Positions 35,177 through 44,289 are shown, counted from the stretch's first letter. The stretch is DNA of 64,000 bases from Berryella intestinalis (GCF_000814825.1 NZ_CP009302.1:1426001-1490000), one strand, 5' to 3'. The notes: generated by a model from the letters alone, not told the origin. Made by a program: numbers and translations.

Positions 35177-36241
35177 CTAGGCATCGGCCCGTTTGATGTT
35201 GGCCACCGCCAGCGCAACCAGAACGGCGATGCTGACCACCGTCATGACCTGCCCGGCCACCGTGGTTCCCGTCGCGCTCGATGCGATGCCGAAGTTATGG
35301 CAGAACGCCGCGCCGATCAAAAGCCCCAGGAAGGTGACGGCGGAATCGGCGGAACCGGATCCGGCCAGCACCAGCTGGCGCAGCGGGCATCCGCCCAGAA
35401 GCGTCGCGGACAAGCCGACGACGAACAGACCCAGGATGTTCCACAGCGCCTCGGAATGCGCGATGGGCTGCGACTCGAATCCCACGACGAAATGCCCGGT
35501 CGCCAGGTTGTAGGCCAGCACGCCCGCAAACAGGATGCCGATGACGATCAGCCCGCTGAAATCGCGCGCGATTGCGACGTCGCGGATGCCGCCCGCAAAG
35601 CACAGGCGGGACTTCTGCGCGAGCGCGCCGAACGCCAAGCCGCCGATGATGGAGATCGCCACGGGGGCGTGCTTGCTGCCGGGACCCTCGGTCGAAGCGG
35701 CGAACAGCGAGGTGGCAAGGCTGAGCACGAACAGAACCAGCAGCACGGCGGGCAGGATGTAGCCTTCGGACTTATGGAGCGTCGCCGTGGCGCGGCCCAG
35801 CGAGAAGCCCTTCTTCAGCGCGAAGACGCCGACGATGATGCCGGCTGCGAAACCGACCAGGCCGACCCAGGCGTTGAGGTCGCCGGCGGCCATGCGCAGG
35901 ATCATGCGCAGCGGGCATCCCAGAAACACCAGCGCGCCGATGGACATGATGAAGCCCAGAAGGAACCGGGTGAACGGCGACGACCCGGCGGTCGATTTGA
36001 ACTCCCGGCCCGCGATGGACATGATGAACGCGCCCAGCACGATCCCGATGATCTCGGGTCGGAGATACTGGACGGGCGCAGCCGTGTGCAGCTTCAGCGC
36101 GCCGGCGCTGTCGCGGATGAAGCACGCGACGCAGATGGCCATGTTGCCCGGGTTGCCCGTCGCAGCCAGCGTGATGGCGACAGCCGCCGCGATGACGCCG
36201 CACACCGCGAGAACCAAGCGCTCCTTGGTAAGTGAATTCAT
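35177..36241 (-). CDS. yedE: YedE/YeeE-family sulfur or selenium transporter
   Basis: 354 residues, about ten membrane segments forming two repeats. Each repeat has the conserved Cys-containing pattern: NMAICVACFIRD and FLGCPLRMILRMA in the first, KSRLCFAGGIRD and LGGCPLRQLVLAG in the second. YeeE of this family passes thiosulfate across the membrane through a relay of Cys residues; the YedE branch has been linked to selenium metabolism. The downstream carrier genes fit delivery of imported S or Se to a small carrier protein. The start is placed at MNSLTKERLVL, behind AAAAGGGGA; the frame is open for 78 more codons of low-complexity Arg/Pro sequence that I exclude. Confidence 0.88.
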   Translation of the reverse strand: MNSLTKERLVLAVCGVIAAAVAITLAATGNPGNMAICVACFIRDSAGALKLHTAAPVQYLRPEIIGIVLGAFIMSIAGREFKSTAGSSPFTRFLLGFIMSIGALVFLGCPLRMILRMAAGDLNAWVGLVGFAAGIIVGVFALKKGFSLGRATATLHKSEGYILPAVLLVLFVLSLATSLFAASTEGPGSKHAPVAISIIGGLAFGALAQKSRLCFAGGIRDVAIARDFSGLIVIGILFAGVLAYNLATGHFVVGFESQPIAHSEALWNILGLFVVGLSATLLGGCPLRQLVLAGSGSADSAVTFLGLLIGAAFCHNFGIASSATGTTVAGQVMTVVSIAVLVALAVANIKRADA

Positions 36242-36501
36242 AGGTACGGTCCCCTTTTTTACAAAACCGATGGTATCGCGCCGATCGGGAGTCGCCCGGT
36301 CGGCGGCCTCGCCCGCAGCGAACCTCGGCCCCGCAGACAGGCCGGACGAAGGCCCTTCCCTTCGGGGCCCTCGAGCGCAGGCGATATGCAGAAGAAAGGC
36401 CAACGGCACGGCATGGGATCGCCCCCGAGGGGCGAAGCCGCAGAAAAAGGGGCGCGTCGCAGAAAGCGCCCGCACGCCGATCGCATCGATTAGCCTGGCG
36501 A

Positions 36502-37545
36502 CTAATATACCATCCCCATGGCCTCGCGCACCTCGGCAAGGGTGGCCTCGGCGATCTCGTTCATGCGGCGGTTGCCCTCGCGAAGGACGTCGCGCACGTA
36601 GTCGAGGTCGTTCTCGAAGGCGGCGCGGCGTTCGCGATGGGGGGCTAAAAAGCCGTTCACGCTTTCGGTGACCAGCTTCTTCAAAGCCCCCGAGCCCCCG
36701 TCGCCGATCTCTTCGGCGATCTCGACCTCGCTGCGGCCGGTGCAGAGCGCCGCCGTGGTCAGCAGGGCCGACACGCCGGGACGGTTCTCCTTGTCGAAGG
36801 TGATGCAGCGGTCCGAATCGGTCTGGGACTTCTTGATGAGCTTGGCGGTCTCGGCCTCGGTGGCTCCCAACATGATGGAGTTGCCGTAGCTCTTCGACAT
36901 CTTGCGCCCGTCGAGCCCGGGGATCTCGATGGCGTCGGACAGCACGCCTTCGGGCTCGGGGAACACGGCCCCGTAGCGCTCGTTGAAGCGGCGGGCTATC
37001 TGGCGCGTGAGCTCGATGTGGGGCAGCTGGTCTTTACCCACCGGGACGATGTTGCCCTTGCAGAACAGGATGTCGCAGGCCTGGTGGACCGGATAGGTGA
37101 GCAGAAGGCCCGTGAGCGCATGGCCCGAGGCCTCCATCTCGGCTTTCACCGTGGGGTTGCGCTGCAACTCGGACTCGCTGACCAGCGAGAGGAACGGCAG
37201 CATCAGCTGGTTGGCGGCCGGAACCGCGGAATGCACGAAGATGGGGGTCTTTTCCGGGTCGATGCCCGCGGCCAGATAGTCCATCACCATGTTGTACACG
37301 TTGTCTTGGATATTGGCCGTGGTGTCCCGGTCGGTGATGACCTGGTAGTCGGCGATGAGGACGTAGGTGGTGATGCAGAGGTTCTGCAGCGCGACGCGGT
37401 TCATGATGCTGCCGAAGTAATGGCCCAGATGCAGGCGCCCGGTGGGGCGGTCGCCGGTGAGCATGGTGTACTTCTCGGGATGAACGGGCAGGTCGGCTCG
37501 GATATCGTCAGAGCGCTTCTTGCTCGCTTCAAAGGTGTCGCTCAT
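36502..37545 (-). CDS. trpS: Tryptophanyl-tRNA synthetase
   Basis: 347 residues, class I synthetase. GDRPTGRLHLGHYFGS includes the HIGH-like motif (HLGH), DLPHIELTR-like PVGKDQLPHIELTRQIA is conserved, and KMSKS appears as GRKMSKSYGNS. It charges tRNA-Trp. MSDTFEASKKRSDDIR is chosen as start, behind GAAAGAGGC; upstream codons are not conserved. A TATACT on the minus strand (37592-37597) could be its -10. No T-box leader can be made out in the 180 bases upstream. Confidence 0.95.
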   Translation of the reverse strand: MSDTFEASKKRSDDIRADLPVHPEKYTMLTGDRPTGRLHLGHYFGSIMNRVALQNLCITTYVLIADYQVITDRDTTANIQDNVYNMVMDYLAAGIDPEKTPIFVHSAVPAANQLMLPFLSLVSESELQRNPTVKAEMEASGHALTGLLLTYPVHQACDILFCKGNIVPVGKDQLPHIELTRQIARRFNERYGAVFPEPEGVLSDAIEIPGLDGRKMSKSYGNSIMLGATEAETAKLIKKSQTDSDRCITFDKENRPGVSALLTTAALCTGRSEVEIAEEIGDGGSGALKKLVTESVNGFLAPHRERRAAFENDLDYVRDVLREGNRRMNEIAEATLAEVREAMGMVY

Positions 37546-37725
37546 GGGTGCCTCTTTCATCGTCGAGGTGTCGGTTCCGTCAAACCCCACCAGTATACCC
37601 GCAAAGGCGTCCGCTTGGATCAAGGGCGCCGCAGCCTCCCTCGCCCGCCGCACAGGGGAGACGGGGATCGGCGGGCGCAGGCTCGTCTTCATCCGCCGTG
37701 CGCCGGGAACGCGGGAAGCAGGCGA

Positions 37726-38955
37726 TCAGGAGGCCTCGGTGCAGCCCATGTAGTCGAGCATCGCGGATGCGGCGCGCTTGGCGTTTTCGACCGCGTGCAC
37801 CACGGTGAGCGGCCCCAGCACCACATCCCCCGCGGCGAACACGCCGGGAACCGTGGTCATGCAGCTCTCGTCCACGATGAGAAGCCCCCTGTCGTCGGAC
37901 TTAAGGCCCGGTGTGGTGAGGACCAGCTTGTTCTTGGGCGTCTGCGACACGCAGATGATGGTGGTGTCGGCAAGCTCTTGGACCAGCTCGTCGGAGTAGC
38001 CGGCCACTTTGCCCTCCTCGTCGAACAGGGCGTCTTTGAACAGCGGCCCGTCCTCTCCGATGGACTGGATCAGCTTGCCGCATACGATCTCGGCACCGTC
38101 GAGCTTGGTGTACTCGACCTCGTCCATGCTGGCCGAGATGTTGCGGCTGCGCGCGTAGATGCGCGCCTCGCGGGCCCCGTGGCGCAGCACCGTGCGCGCG
38201 ACGTCCATCGCCACGTTGCCGGCGCCGATCACGGCCACGCGCTCGCCCACGGGACACGCCTCGGGCATCTTCAGGTAATCGACGCCGAAATACACGTTGG
38301 CCCGCGCCTCGCCAGGCGTTCCCAGCTTCTTCGCGCGCCCGGCCCCGGTGCCGATGAACACGGTGTCGTATCCATCGCGCATGAGGTCGCCGATATGCAG
38401 CGACTCGCCCACCGCCGTGTTGGGGCGCACGCTGACCCGCGCGGCGTCCAGCAGCTTGCGGAAGCGATCGACGTAGCTGCGCGGGAGGCGGAACGACGGG
38501 ATGCCGTACTCCAACACGCCGCCGATGCTGGACTCCATCTCGAACACGGTGACCTCGCAACCCGCTTCCGCAAGCTTCAAGGCCACGGTTATGCCGGCCG
38601 GACCTGCGCCGATCACCGCAACGCGTTTGCCGGACGGCGGGGAGGGCGCGAACTTCACGCGGTCGAGGTAGATGTCGGACAGGTAGCTTTCGATCGCGCT
38701 GAAGTGAACGGGTGCCTCGCCCTTCCGGTTGAGGATGCAGTTGCCCTCGCACTGGGCGGCATGGTTGCACACCAGCGAGCACACCGAGCTCATCGGGTTG
38801 TTGGAGAATAGCAGCTCGCCCGCCTCGTTCATGCGGCGCTCGTTGAACAGCCTGATCACTTCTGGAATCGGGGTGCTCACCGGACACCCCTTCTGGCACA
38901 GCGGCTTTTTGCAGCCCAAGCAGCGATGCGCCTCTTCGATGATGTGCAGCGACAT
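37726..38955 (-). CDS. GltD-like NAD(P)H-dependent oxidoreductase
   Basis: 409 residues, resembling the small subunit of glutamate synthase and NfnB. The N-terminal domain has Cys groups CLGCKKPLCQKGC and CSLVCNHAAQCEGNC for two [4Fe-4S] clusters. Then an FAD Rossmann fold (VIGAGPAGITVALKLAEAG), a NAD(P) fold (VIGAGNVAMDVARTVLRHG), and the closing FAD contact GVFAAGDVVLGPLTVVHAV. No gltB-type large subunit or nfnA partner is adjacent, so it may act with a distant partner or as a stand-alone electron-transfer flavoprotein. The start follows AAAGGGGT. Confidence 0.85.
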   Translation of the reverse strand: MSLHIIEEAHRCLGCKKPLCQKGCPVSTPIPEVIRLFNERRMNEAGELLFSNNPMSSVCSLVCNHAAQCEGNCILNRKGEAPVHFSAIESYLSDIYLDRVKFAPSPPSGKRVAVIGAGPAGITVALKLAEAGCEVTVFEMESSIGGVLEYGIPSFRLPRSYVDRFRKLLDAARVSVRPNTAVGESLHIGDLMRDGYDTVFIGTGAGRAKKLGTPGEARANVYFGVDYLKMPEACPVGERVAVIGAGNVAMDVARTVLRHGAREARIYARSRNISASMDEVEYTKLDGAEIVCGKLIQSIGEDGPLFKDALFDEEGKVAGYSDELVQELADTTIICVSQTPKNKLVLTTPGLKSDDRGLLIVDESCMTTVPGVFAAGDVVLGPLTVVHAVENAKRAASAMLDYMGCTEAS

Positions 38956-39030
38956 AGCCCACCCCTTTGGAATACGATGCGTGAGAAGCAGTGTATCGTA
39001 GGTCGGGCGGCGCACTTTTGCGAAAAGCCC

Positions 39031-39059
39031 TTGCATCGGCGACAGGATGCGGCTAGAAT
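39031..39059 (+). promoter_or_regulatory. Promoter of tRNA-Val
   Basis: TTGCAT, 17 bases, TAGAAT on the plus strand, 31 bases before the tRNA. Confidence 0.75.
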
Positions 39060-39090
39060 ACTCAGACGCGTTGGGTTTGCCGCGCGTTTC

Positions 39091-39165
39091 GGTCGCTTGG
39101 CTCAGCGGGAGAGCATCGCCTTCACACGGCGGGGGTCACAGGTTCAAATCCTGTAGCGACCACCA
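39091..39165 (+). tRNA. tRNA-Val (CAC anticodon)
   Basis: Plus-strand cloverleaf starting GGTCGCTTGGCTCAGCGG, anticodon loop TTCACAC, T arm ACAGGTTCAAATCCTGT, encoded CCA. Confidence 0.96.
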
Positions 39166-39174
39166 TGAACTGTC

Positions 39175-39203
39175 GAGCCGCCCTTTGGGCGGCTCGTTCT
39201 CTT
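39175..39203 (+). terminator. Terminator of tRNA-Val
   Basis: A 9-bp perfect stem (GAGCCGCCC / GGGCGGCTC) with loop TTT, followed by GTTCTCTTTC, ten bases after the tRNA. Confidence 0.85.
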
Positions 39204-39274
39204 TCTATCTGGAAGCGGTAATCCACACCAGAAAATCTTTTGACTTCATGAGGTTGCGAAATCACAGGAGCTAC

Positions 39275-39537
39275 GGCAAAAAAGCAGAGGTTTGCATCGG
39301 CGCGCGCAATCTGACGGCCTTTCTGTCAAAAACCGATGAGTTTGCATTGCCTCGCTGACTGCAAAAGAGGCTCCTCATCGATGTAAGCTGGTATTTTGTT
39401 GTTAACATACGCAGTTATATCGGCACGAGATCCTGAAAAAAGCCCCGGGCTCTCGCTCAAAGGAATGCAAACTCGCTTTTTTTGACGCAAGAAAGCCTTC
39501 TCGGCGCGCGCCGATGCAAACCTCCGTTTTTTATCGC
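39275..39537. repeat. Large imperfect inverted repeat built from four copies of one ~28-base motif
   Basis: The left arm (about 39275-39354) and right arm (about 39460-39537) are reverse complements with small gaps, around a central ~105 bases. An exact 21-base match joins 39287-39307 with 39504-39524, and an exact 11-base match joins GAGTTTGCATT (39338-39348) with its complement at 39464-39474. Each arm has two same-direction copies of the pattern CAAAAA, 4-6 bases, GAG(G)TTTGCAT, so the whole holds four copies, two facing two. The arms, read as codons in the open frames that cross them, fall in different phases, so DNA or RNA and not protein is conserved. It is AT-richer than its surroundings. 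No matching family is known to me. Confidence 0.8.
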
Positions 39538-39963
39538 AGACCAAAGCCATGAAAAACTTAAAACGCAGGAGTGCGCTTCTCTTTTAATCGTAAAAAATTA
39601 TCGAAGGCAATGTATTCGATACCAGACCTCTCATTTTCAGCGTCAGTCGTGAACCGCCACGCGCACCGGAAGACGCCGGAAGCCAGGATCCCGCAGGCGA
39701 CCGGCACAGCGCACCGGATCTCCCGTCCTGATCCGGCCGCAACGCGCGAACATGGGGGCGCTGTGGAGTTCGGCGGCCGCGAAGTTACAGCGAACTCTTC
39801 ATGCTTTCGTTTTCCCAGATAGATAAGATATATGATACATCGATACCCAGTTGCAGCTTTAACCTAGCGCCCCGATCGGTACCCGATTCGTAGAATAGCC
39901 TCCGGCAACCCCCTCGCACGCGGCCGATCCGCGCGCGAACCCAAGACGAAGCGAGGCGCACCC
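39538..39963. other. Non-coding stretch before the metB-like gene
   Basis: About 420 bases, AT-rich at first and GC-rich later. Short open frames exist but none has a recognisable product or a good ribosome binding site. TAGAAT near 39891 may be a -10 box of the metB-like gene; no -35 is clear. I recognise no SAM or other riboswitch. Confidence 0.5.
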
Positions 39964-41175
39964 ATGGACGATTCCAGTTTCCAATCGATGGCCAACGAGA
40001 TCGATGGCCTGTTGGGCATCGACCCTTCCCGCCATGCGGGGCGAAGCCTCGACACCAAGGCCGTCCACGGATACCTGGGACGCGACCCGCGCACCGGGGC
40101 CGTGAGCTTTCCCATTTACCAGTCGGCCACCTTCGCGCATCCCGCCTTGCACGAATCGACCGGGTACGCCTACAGCCGCTGCGGAAACCCCACCGTGCTT
40201 GAACTCGAGAACACCATCGCCCTGCTCGAAGGGGGCTTGAAATCGCTCGCCTTCGCAAGCGGCATGGCCGCCATCACCACCCTGCTGAAAAGCTTCGTGC
40301 CCAAGGATCGCATCCTCGTGAGCCTCGACCTGTACGGGGGAACGTACCGGCTGTTCAAAGACGTATACGCCCGCTACGGCATCGAGTTTCGGTTCGTGGA
40401 CTTCACCGATCTCGACGCGGTTCGCGCCGAGCTGACCCCCAACACCCGCGCCCTGTTCCTGGAAACGCCGACCAATCCCACCATGCAGGTGGCCGACCTG
40501 CGCGCGCTTTCCGACATCGCGCACGGAAACGGGGCGCTTCTGATCGTGGACAACACCTTCCTCACCTGCCTCTTCCAGCGCCCCTTCGAGCACGGAGCCG
40601 ATCTGGTGGTGTACAGCGGAAGCAAGTATCTATGCGGCCACAATGATGTGACCTGCGGATTCATTGTCCTGAAAGACGACTCCCACCTCGAGCGCATCTT
40701 CATGGACTACATGTCGGAAGGGGCGGCTCTGGCGCCCTTCGACGCATGGCTCATGTTGCGCAGCCTGAAGACGCTGGGCGTGCGCCTGCGCCGCCAGCAG
40801 GAAAGCGCCCTCAGAATCGCATCTTGGCTGAAACGCCACCCCCACGTGACCGACGTGTTCTACGTGGGCGACCCCGATCACCCCGATTACGCCCTCAGCT
40901 GTCGGCAGACCGACGGGTTCGGTGCTATGATCAGCTTCAACGTCGATAGCAACGAGCGGTTGCTCGAGGTGCTGCGGCGCGTGGACGTGATCACGTTCGC
41001 CGAAAGCCTCGGCGGATGCGAGAGCCTCATCACCTACCCCTTCGTCCAAACGCACGGATCGATGCCCCTCGACATAAGGGAGCGTCTCGGCATCGGAGAG
41101 AGGTTTTTGCGCCTGAGCGTCGGGATGGAAGATGCCGACGACCTCATCGCCGACCTCGAGCAGGCGCTCGCATAG
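39964..41175 (+). CDS. Cys/Met metabolism PLP enzyme (cystathionine gamma-synthase/lyase type)
   Basis: 403 residues. Family landmarks: YSRCGNPTVLELENTIALLEGG, SGMAAITT, LDLYGGTYRLF, ETPTNPTMQVADL, VDNTFLTCLFQRP, the Schiff-base Lys in YSGSKYLCGHNDV, and SLGGCESLITYPF. The fold covers MetB, MetC, cystathionine gamma-lyase and O-acetylhomoserine sulfhydrylase; SLGG.ESL followed by THGSMP is close to the MetB/CGL branch. Next to a MalY-like lyase it could form the two-step path from cysteine to homocysteine. An unusual N-terminal extension of about 30 residues precedes the family core. Confidence 0.85.
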   Translation: MDDSSFQSMANEIDGLLGIDPSRHAGRSLDTKAVHGYLGRDPRTGAVSFPIYQSATFAHPALHESTGYAYSRCGNPTVLELENTIALLEGGLKSLAFASGMAAITTLLKSFVPKDRILVSLDLYGGTYRLFKDVYARYGIEFRFVDFTDLDAVRAELTPNTRALFLETPTNPTMQVADLRALSDIAHGNGALLIVDNTFLTCLFQRPFEHGADLVVYSGSKYLCGHNDVTCGFIVLKDDSHLERIFMDYMSEGAALAPFDAWLMLRSLKTLGVRLRRQQESALRIASWLKRHPHVTDVFYVGDPDHPDYALSCRQTDGFGAMISFNVDSNERLLEVLRRVDVITFAESLGGCESLITYPFVQTHGSMPLDIRERLGIGERFLRLSVGMEDADDLIADLEQALA

Positions 41176-41218
41176 CCCCGTGCGGGCAAATCCCGCTGAC
41201 AACGGAAAGGACCGAGCC

Positions 41219-42409
41219 ATGACCGTCTACGACTTCGACGAACCCATCGACCGCCACGGAACCGACTCCCTCAAATTCGACCGCGCAGAGTCGCGCCATC
41301 GCTCTGCCGACCTGCTGTCGCTCTGGGTTGCCGACATGGATTTCCGCGCACCGCAGCCGGCCATCGACGCGCTGGTAGAACGTTCGCGCCACGGCATCTT
41401 CGGCTATACCGAGCCGGGGGACGCCTACTATGCCGCCGTTGGGAACTGGATGGAAACCCGCCATAACTGGCATGTGGAACCGGAGTGGTTCGTGCATACC
41501 CCCGGCATCGTCGGCGCGCTCGCGCTATGCGTGCAGGCCTTCACCCGACCCGGGGACGCCGTGCTCGTCCAGCAGCCGGTGTACTACCCGTTCAGCGAGG
41601 TGATAGCGGACAACGGCCGCACGGTGGCAAACGCTGCGCTCGTATACGGAAACGGCCGCTACGAAATCGATTTCGAGGCGTTCGAGCGCACGCTGACCGA
41701 ATACGGCGCCAAGCTGTTCTTGCTGTGCAACCCCCACAACCCCGGCGGGCGCGTATGGACCGCCGAAGAGCTGCGGCGCCTGGGCGAGATCTGCAATGCG
41801 CATGACGTGCTGGTGGTGAGCGACGAGATCCACATGGACTTTGCCCAACCCGGGTTCGCGCACACCGCCTACGCTTCGCTGGGAAGAAAGTTCGCCGACC
41901 GCTGCGTCGTGTGCACGTCCGCCGGCAAGACCTTCAACCTCGCCGGCCTGCAGACTTCCAACATCATCGTGCCCAACCCCCAGCTGCGGCGCACCCTGCG
42001 GGCCCAGGTATCGAAAAGCGGCTACAGCCAGCCCAACACCATGGGCGTCGTCGCCACCCAGGCATGCTACGAGCACGGAGGGGAATGGCTCGACCAGCTG
42101 AAGGCCTACTTGGCCGGAAACATCGAACTGGTGGAATCGCACCTCGGCACGACGGCGCCCGAGCTTAAGGTCATGCGCCCCGAAAGCACCTACCTGGTGT
42201 GGGTTGACGCACGCGAACTGGGTCTTTACGGCAAAGACCTCGTGCGCTTCATCGAAGACGAAGCGGGGCTCTGGCTGGACTGCGGCGACATGTTCGGCAA
42301 GGACGGCGACGGGTTCATCCGCATCAACGTCGCCACTCAGCGAGCTTACCTGCAAAAAGCGCTCGACCAGCTGATCGCAGCGGTCGAGCGCCGACGGGTT
42401 AGGGGTTAG
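41219..42409 (+). CDS. MalY/PatB-type cystathionine beta-lyase
   Basis: 396 residues, class I aminotransferase fold with lyase function. It begins YDFDEPIDRHGTDSLKFD, then LSLWVADMDFRAPQPAIDAL, YTEPGDAYYAAV, CNPHNPGGRVWT, SDEIHMDF and the Lys in CTSAGKTFNLAGLQTSN, all as in MalY/PatB. It splits cystathionine to homocysteine, pyruvate and ammonia, and may release H2S from cysteine. The start follows GGAAAGGA; it lies 43 bases after the metB-like gene. Its stop overlaps the stop of the converging ettA. Confidence 0.9.
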   Translation: MTVYDFDEPIDRHGTDSLKFDRAESRHRSADLLSLWVADMDFRAPQPAIDALVERSRHGIFGYTEPGDAYYAAVGNWMETRHNWHVEPEWFVHTPGIVGALALCVQAFTRPGDAVLVQQPVYYPFSEVIADNGRTVANAALVYGNGRYEIDFEAFERTLTEYGAKLFLLCNPHNPGGRVWTAEELRRLGEICNAHDVLVVSDEIHMDFAQPGFAHTAYASLGRKFADRCVVCTSAGKTFNLAGLQTSNIIVPNPQLRRTLRAQVSKSGYSQPNTMGVVATQACYEHGGEWLDQLKAYLAGNIELVESHLGTTAPELKVMRPESTYLVWVDARELGLYGKDLVRFIEDEAGLWLDCGDMFGKDGDGFIRINVATQRAYLQKALDQLIAAVERRRVRG

Positions 42410-44085
42410 TCGCGCGTGAGCTTGCGGTGGATGCGATGGGGCTTCGACAGGTCGGGGCCCAGCCGCTTCTCGCGGTCTTCCTGGTAAGCCTCGAAGTTAC
42501 CCTCGAACCAATGCCAGTTCGCAGGGTTCTCGTCGGTTCCCTCCCACGCCAGGATGTGCGTGGCCACGCGATCGAGGAACCAGCGGTCGTGGCTGACCAC
42601 CACCGCGCAGCCGGGGAAGGCCAGAAGCGCCTCTTCCAAGCTGGCCAGCGTCTCGGTGTCGAGGTCGTTGGTGGGCTCGTCGAGCAAAAGCAGATTGCCG
42701 CCCTGCTTCAGCGTGAGCGCGAGGTTCAGTCGGTTGCGCTCGCCGCCAGAGAGAACGCCTGCGGGTTTCTGCTGGTCGGAACCTTTGAAACCGAAGCTGG
42801 CCACATATGCGCGGCTGGGGATCTCGGTGTCGCCCACCTGCATGAAATCGGTTCCGCCCGAAACCACTTCCCACAGCTTGGTGTCGGGATCTATTCCCTC
42901 GCGGCCCTGATCGACATACGAGATCTTCACGGACTCGCCGATGTCGAGCGTTCCGCCATCGGGCTGCTCGATGCCCATGATCATTTTGAACAGCGTGGAC
43001 TTACCCACTCCGTTAGGGCCGATCACGCCTACGATGCCGTTGGGGGGAAGCGAGAACGACAGCCCGTCGAACAGCACGCGGTCTCCGAACGACTTGCGCA
43101 GCCCCTCGACCTCGATGACCTTCGCCCCCAGGCGCGGACCGACCGGGATCTGGATCTCAGTGAAGTCGAGCTTCTTGCCGGAAGCGGCCTCGGCGGCCAT
43201 CTGCTCGTAGCGCTCGAGGCGGGCCTTGCTCTTCGCCTGGCGGGCCTTGGGGCTCGAACGCACCCACTCCAGCTCGGCGGCCAGCTTCTTGGCCAGACGC
43301 TCCTGCTGGACGCCCTGGGAGGCGATGCGGGCGGCCTTCGTCTCGAGGTAGGTGGAGTAATTCCCCTTGTAGGGGAAGAGGCTGCCGCGATCCACCTCGC
43401 ATATCCACTCGGCCACGTGGTCGAGGAAGTAGCGGTCGTGCGTGACCGCCAGGACGGCGCCGGGGTACGTGCGCAGGAACTGCTCGAGCCACAGCACCGA
43501 CTCGGCATCGAGATGGTTGGTGGGCTCGTCGAGCAAAAGCAGATCAGGAGCTTCCAGCAAAAGACGGCAGAGCGCCACACGGCGCCGCTCCCCGCCCGAC
43601 AAAACGTTCACCGGCATGTCGGGATCGGGACACTGCAGCGCATCCATGGCCTGGGACAGCTTGCTATCGAGATCCCATCCGTCAGCGGCGTCGATCTCGG
43701 TTTGCAGCTTGCCCATCTCGTCCATAAGCGCGTCGAAATCGGCATCGGGGTCGGCCATTTCCGCGCCGATGGCGTTGAAGCGCGCGACCTTCGCGTACAC
43801 GTCGCCGAAAGCGAGCTGGACGTTTTCCAGGACGGTCTTGTCCTCTTCGAGGGGCGGCTCCTGCAGCAAGATGCCCACCGAATAACCCGGGGTCAGCCGC
43901 GCGTCTCCGTTCGACACGTCCTCGAGGCCGGCCATGATCTTCAGCAGGGTCGATTTGCCCATGCCGTTGGGGCCCACCACGCCGATCTTGGCGCCGGGAT
44001 AGAAGCTGAGGGTGACGTCGTCGAGGATGACCTTGTCTCCATGCGCCTTGCGCGCCTGGTGCATTTGGTAGATGAATTCGGCCAT
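42406..44085 (-). CDS. ettA: Energy-dependent translational throttle protein EttA (ABC-F)
   Basis: 559 residues, two ABC domains. First: [46 protein letters not shown]. Second: [46 protein letters not shown]. The N-terminal MAEFIYQMHQARKAHGDKVI, the arm region between the first motifs and the C-terminal KPHRIHRKLTRD are EttA-like. It gates entry into elongation according to ATP/ADP. The start follows AGGAAGGT. It converges on malY with a 4-base overlap of stop codons. Confidence 0.93.
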   Translation of the reverse strand: MAEFIYQMHQARKAHGDKVILDDVTLSFYPGAKIGVVGPNGMGKSTLLKIMAGLEDVSNGDARLTPGYSVGILLQEPPLEEDKTVLENVQLAFGDVYAKVARFNAIGAEMADPDADFDALMDEMGKLQTEIDAADGWDLDSKLSQAMDALQCPDPDMPVNVLSGGERRRVALCRLLLEAPDLLLLDEPTNHLDAESVLWLEQFLRTYPGAVLAVTHDRYFLDHVAEWICEVDRGSLFPYKGNYSTYLETKAARIASQGVQQERLAKKLAAELEWVRSSPKARQAKSKARLERYEQMAAEAASGKKLDFTEIQIPVGPRLGAKVIEVEGLRKSFGDRVLFDGLSFSLPPNGIVGVIGPNGVGKSTLFKMIMGIEQPDGGTLDIGESVKISYVDQGREGIDPDTKLWEVVSGGTDFMQVGDTEIPSRAYVASFGFKGSDQQKPAGVLSGGERNRLNLALTLKQGGNLLLLDEPTNDLDTETLASLEEALLAFPGCAVVVSHDRWFLDRVATHILAWEGTDENPANWHWFEGNFEAYQEDREKRLGPDLSKPHRIHRKLTRD

Positions 44086-44248
44086 GGTACCTTCCTGGAT
44101 GTCGATGCGATAAACGCCCTCCATTGTCCCATAGATGCGCCGAAACGGCGAGCGCGGCGGGCGGAACCCCGCTTTCGACGGAGCAAGGACCTCGATCGCG
44201 AACGCCTGGCAGAAAGATGTATCCGCAGTCGAAAACGAAGCGTATCAA

Positions 44249-44289
44249 TTGCGATTTACCGCCAATGGCGGTAAACTATTGGCGGTAAA
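44249..44289 (+). promoter_or_regulatory. Promoter with palindromic operator upstream of fic
   Basis: TTGCGA (44249-44254), 17 bases, TAAACT (44272-44277) make a plausible promoter. Its spacer is almost filled by a palindrome: TTTACCGCC (44255-44263), AAT, GGCGGTAAA (44267-44275). A third half-site TTGGCGGTAAA follows at 44279-44289, an exact 11-base complement of 44255-44265. Binding here would block RNA polymerase. The Fic protein downstream has a winged-helix C-terminus, so it may repress itself. Confidence 0.6.

Noticed and set aside
37546-37725. Possible T-box leader upstream of trpS
   Set aside because: No recognisable T-box sequence, anticodon-like specifier stem or terminator pair.
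39326-39550. A possible 74-residue minus-strand protein within the inverted repeat
   Set aside because: No ribosome binding site; the two repeat arms would be read in different phases, so the open frame is incidental.
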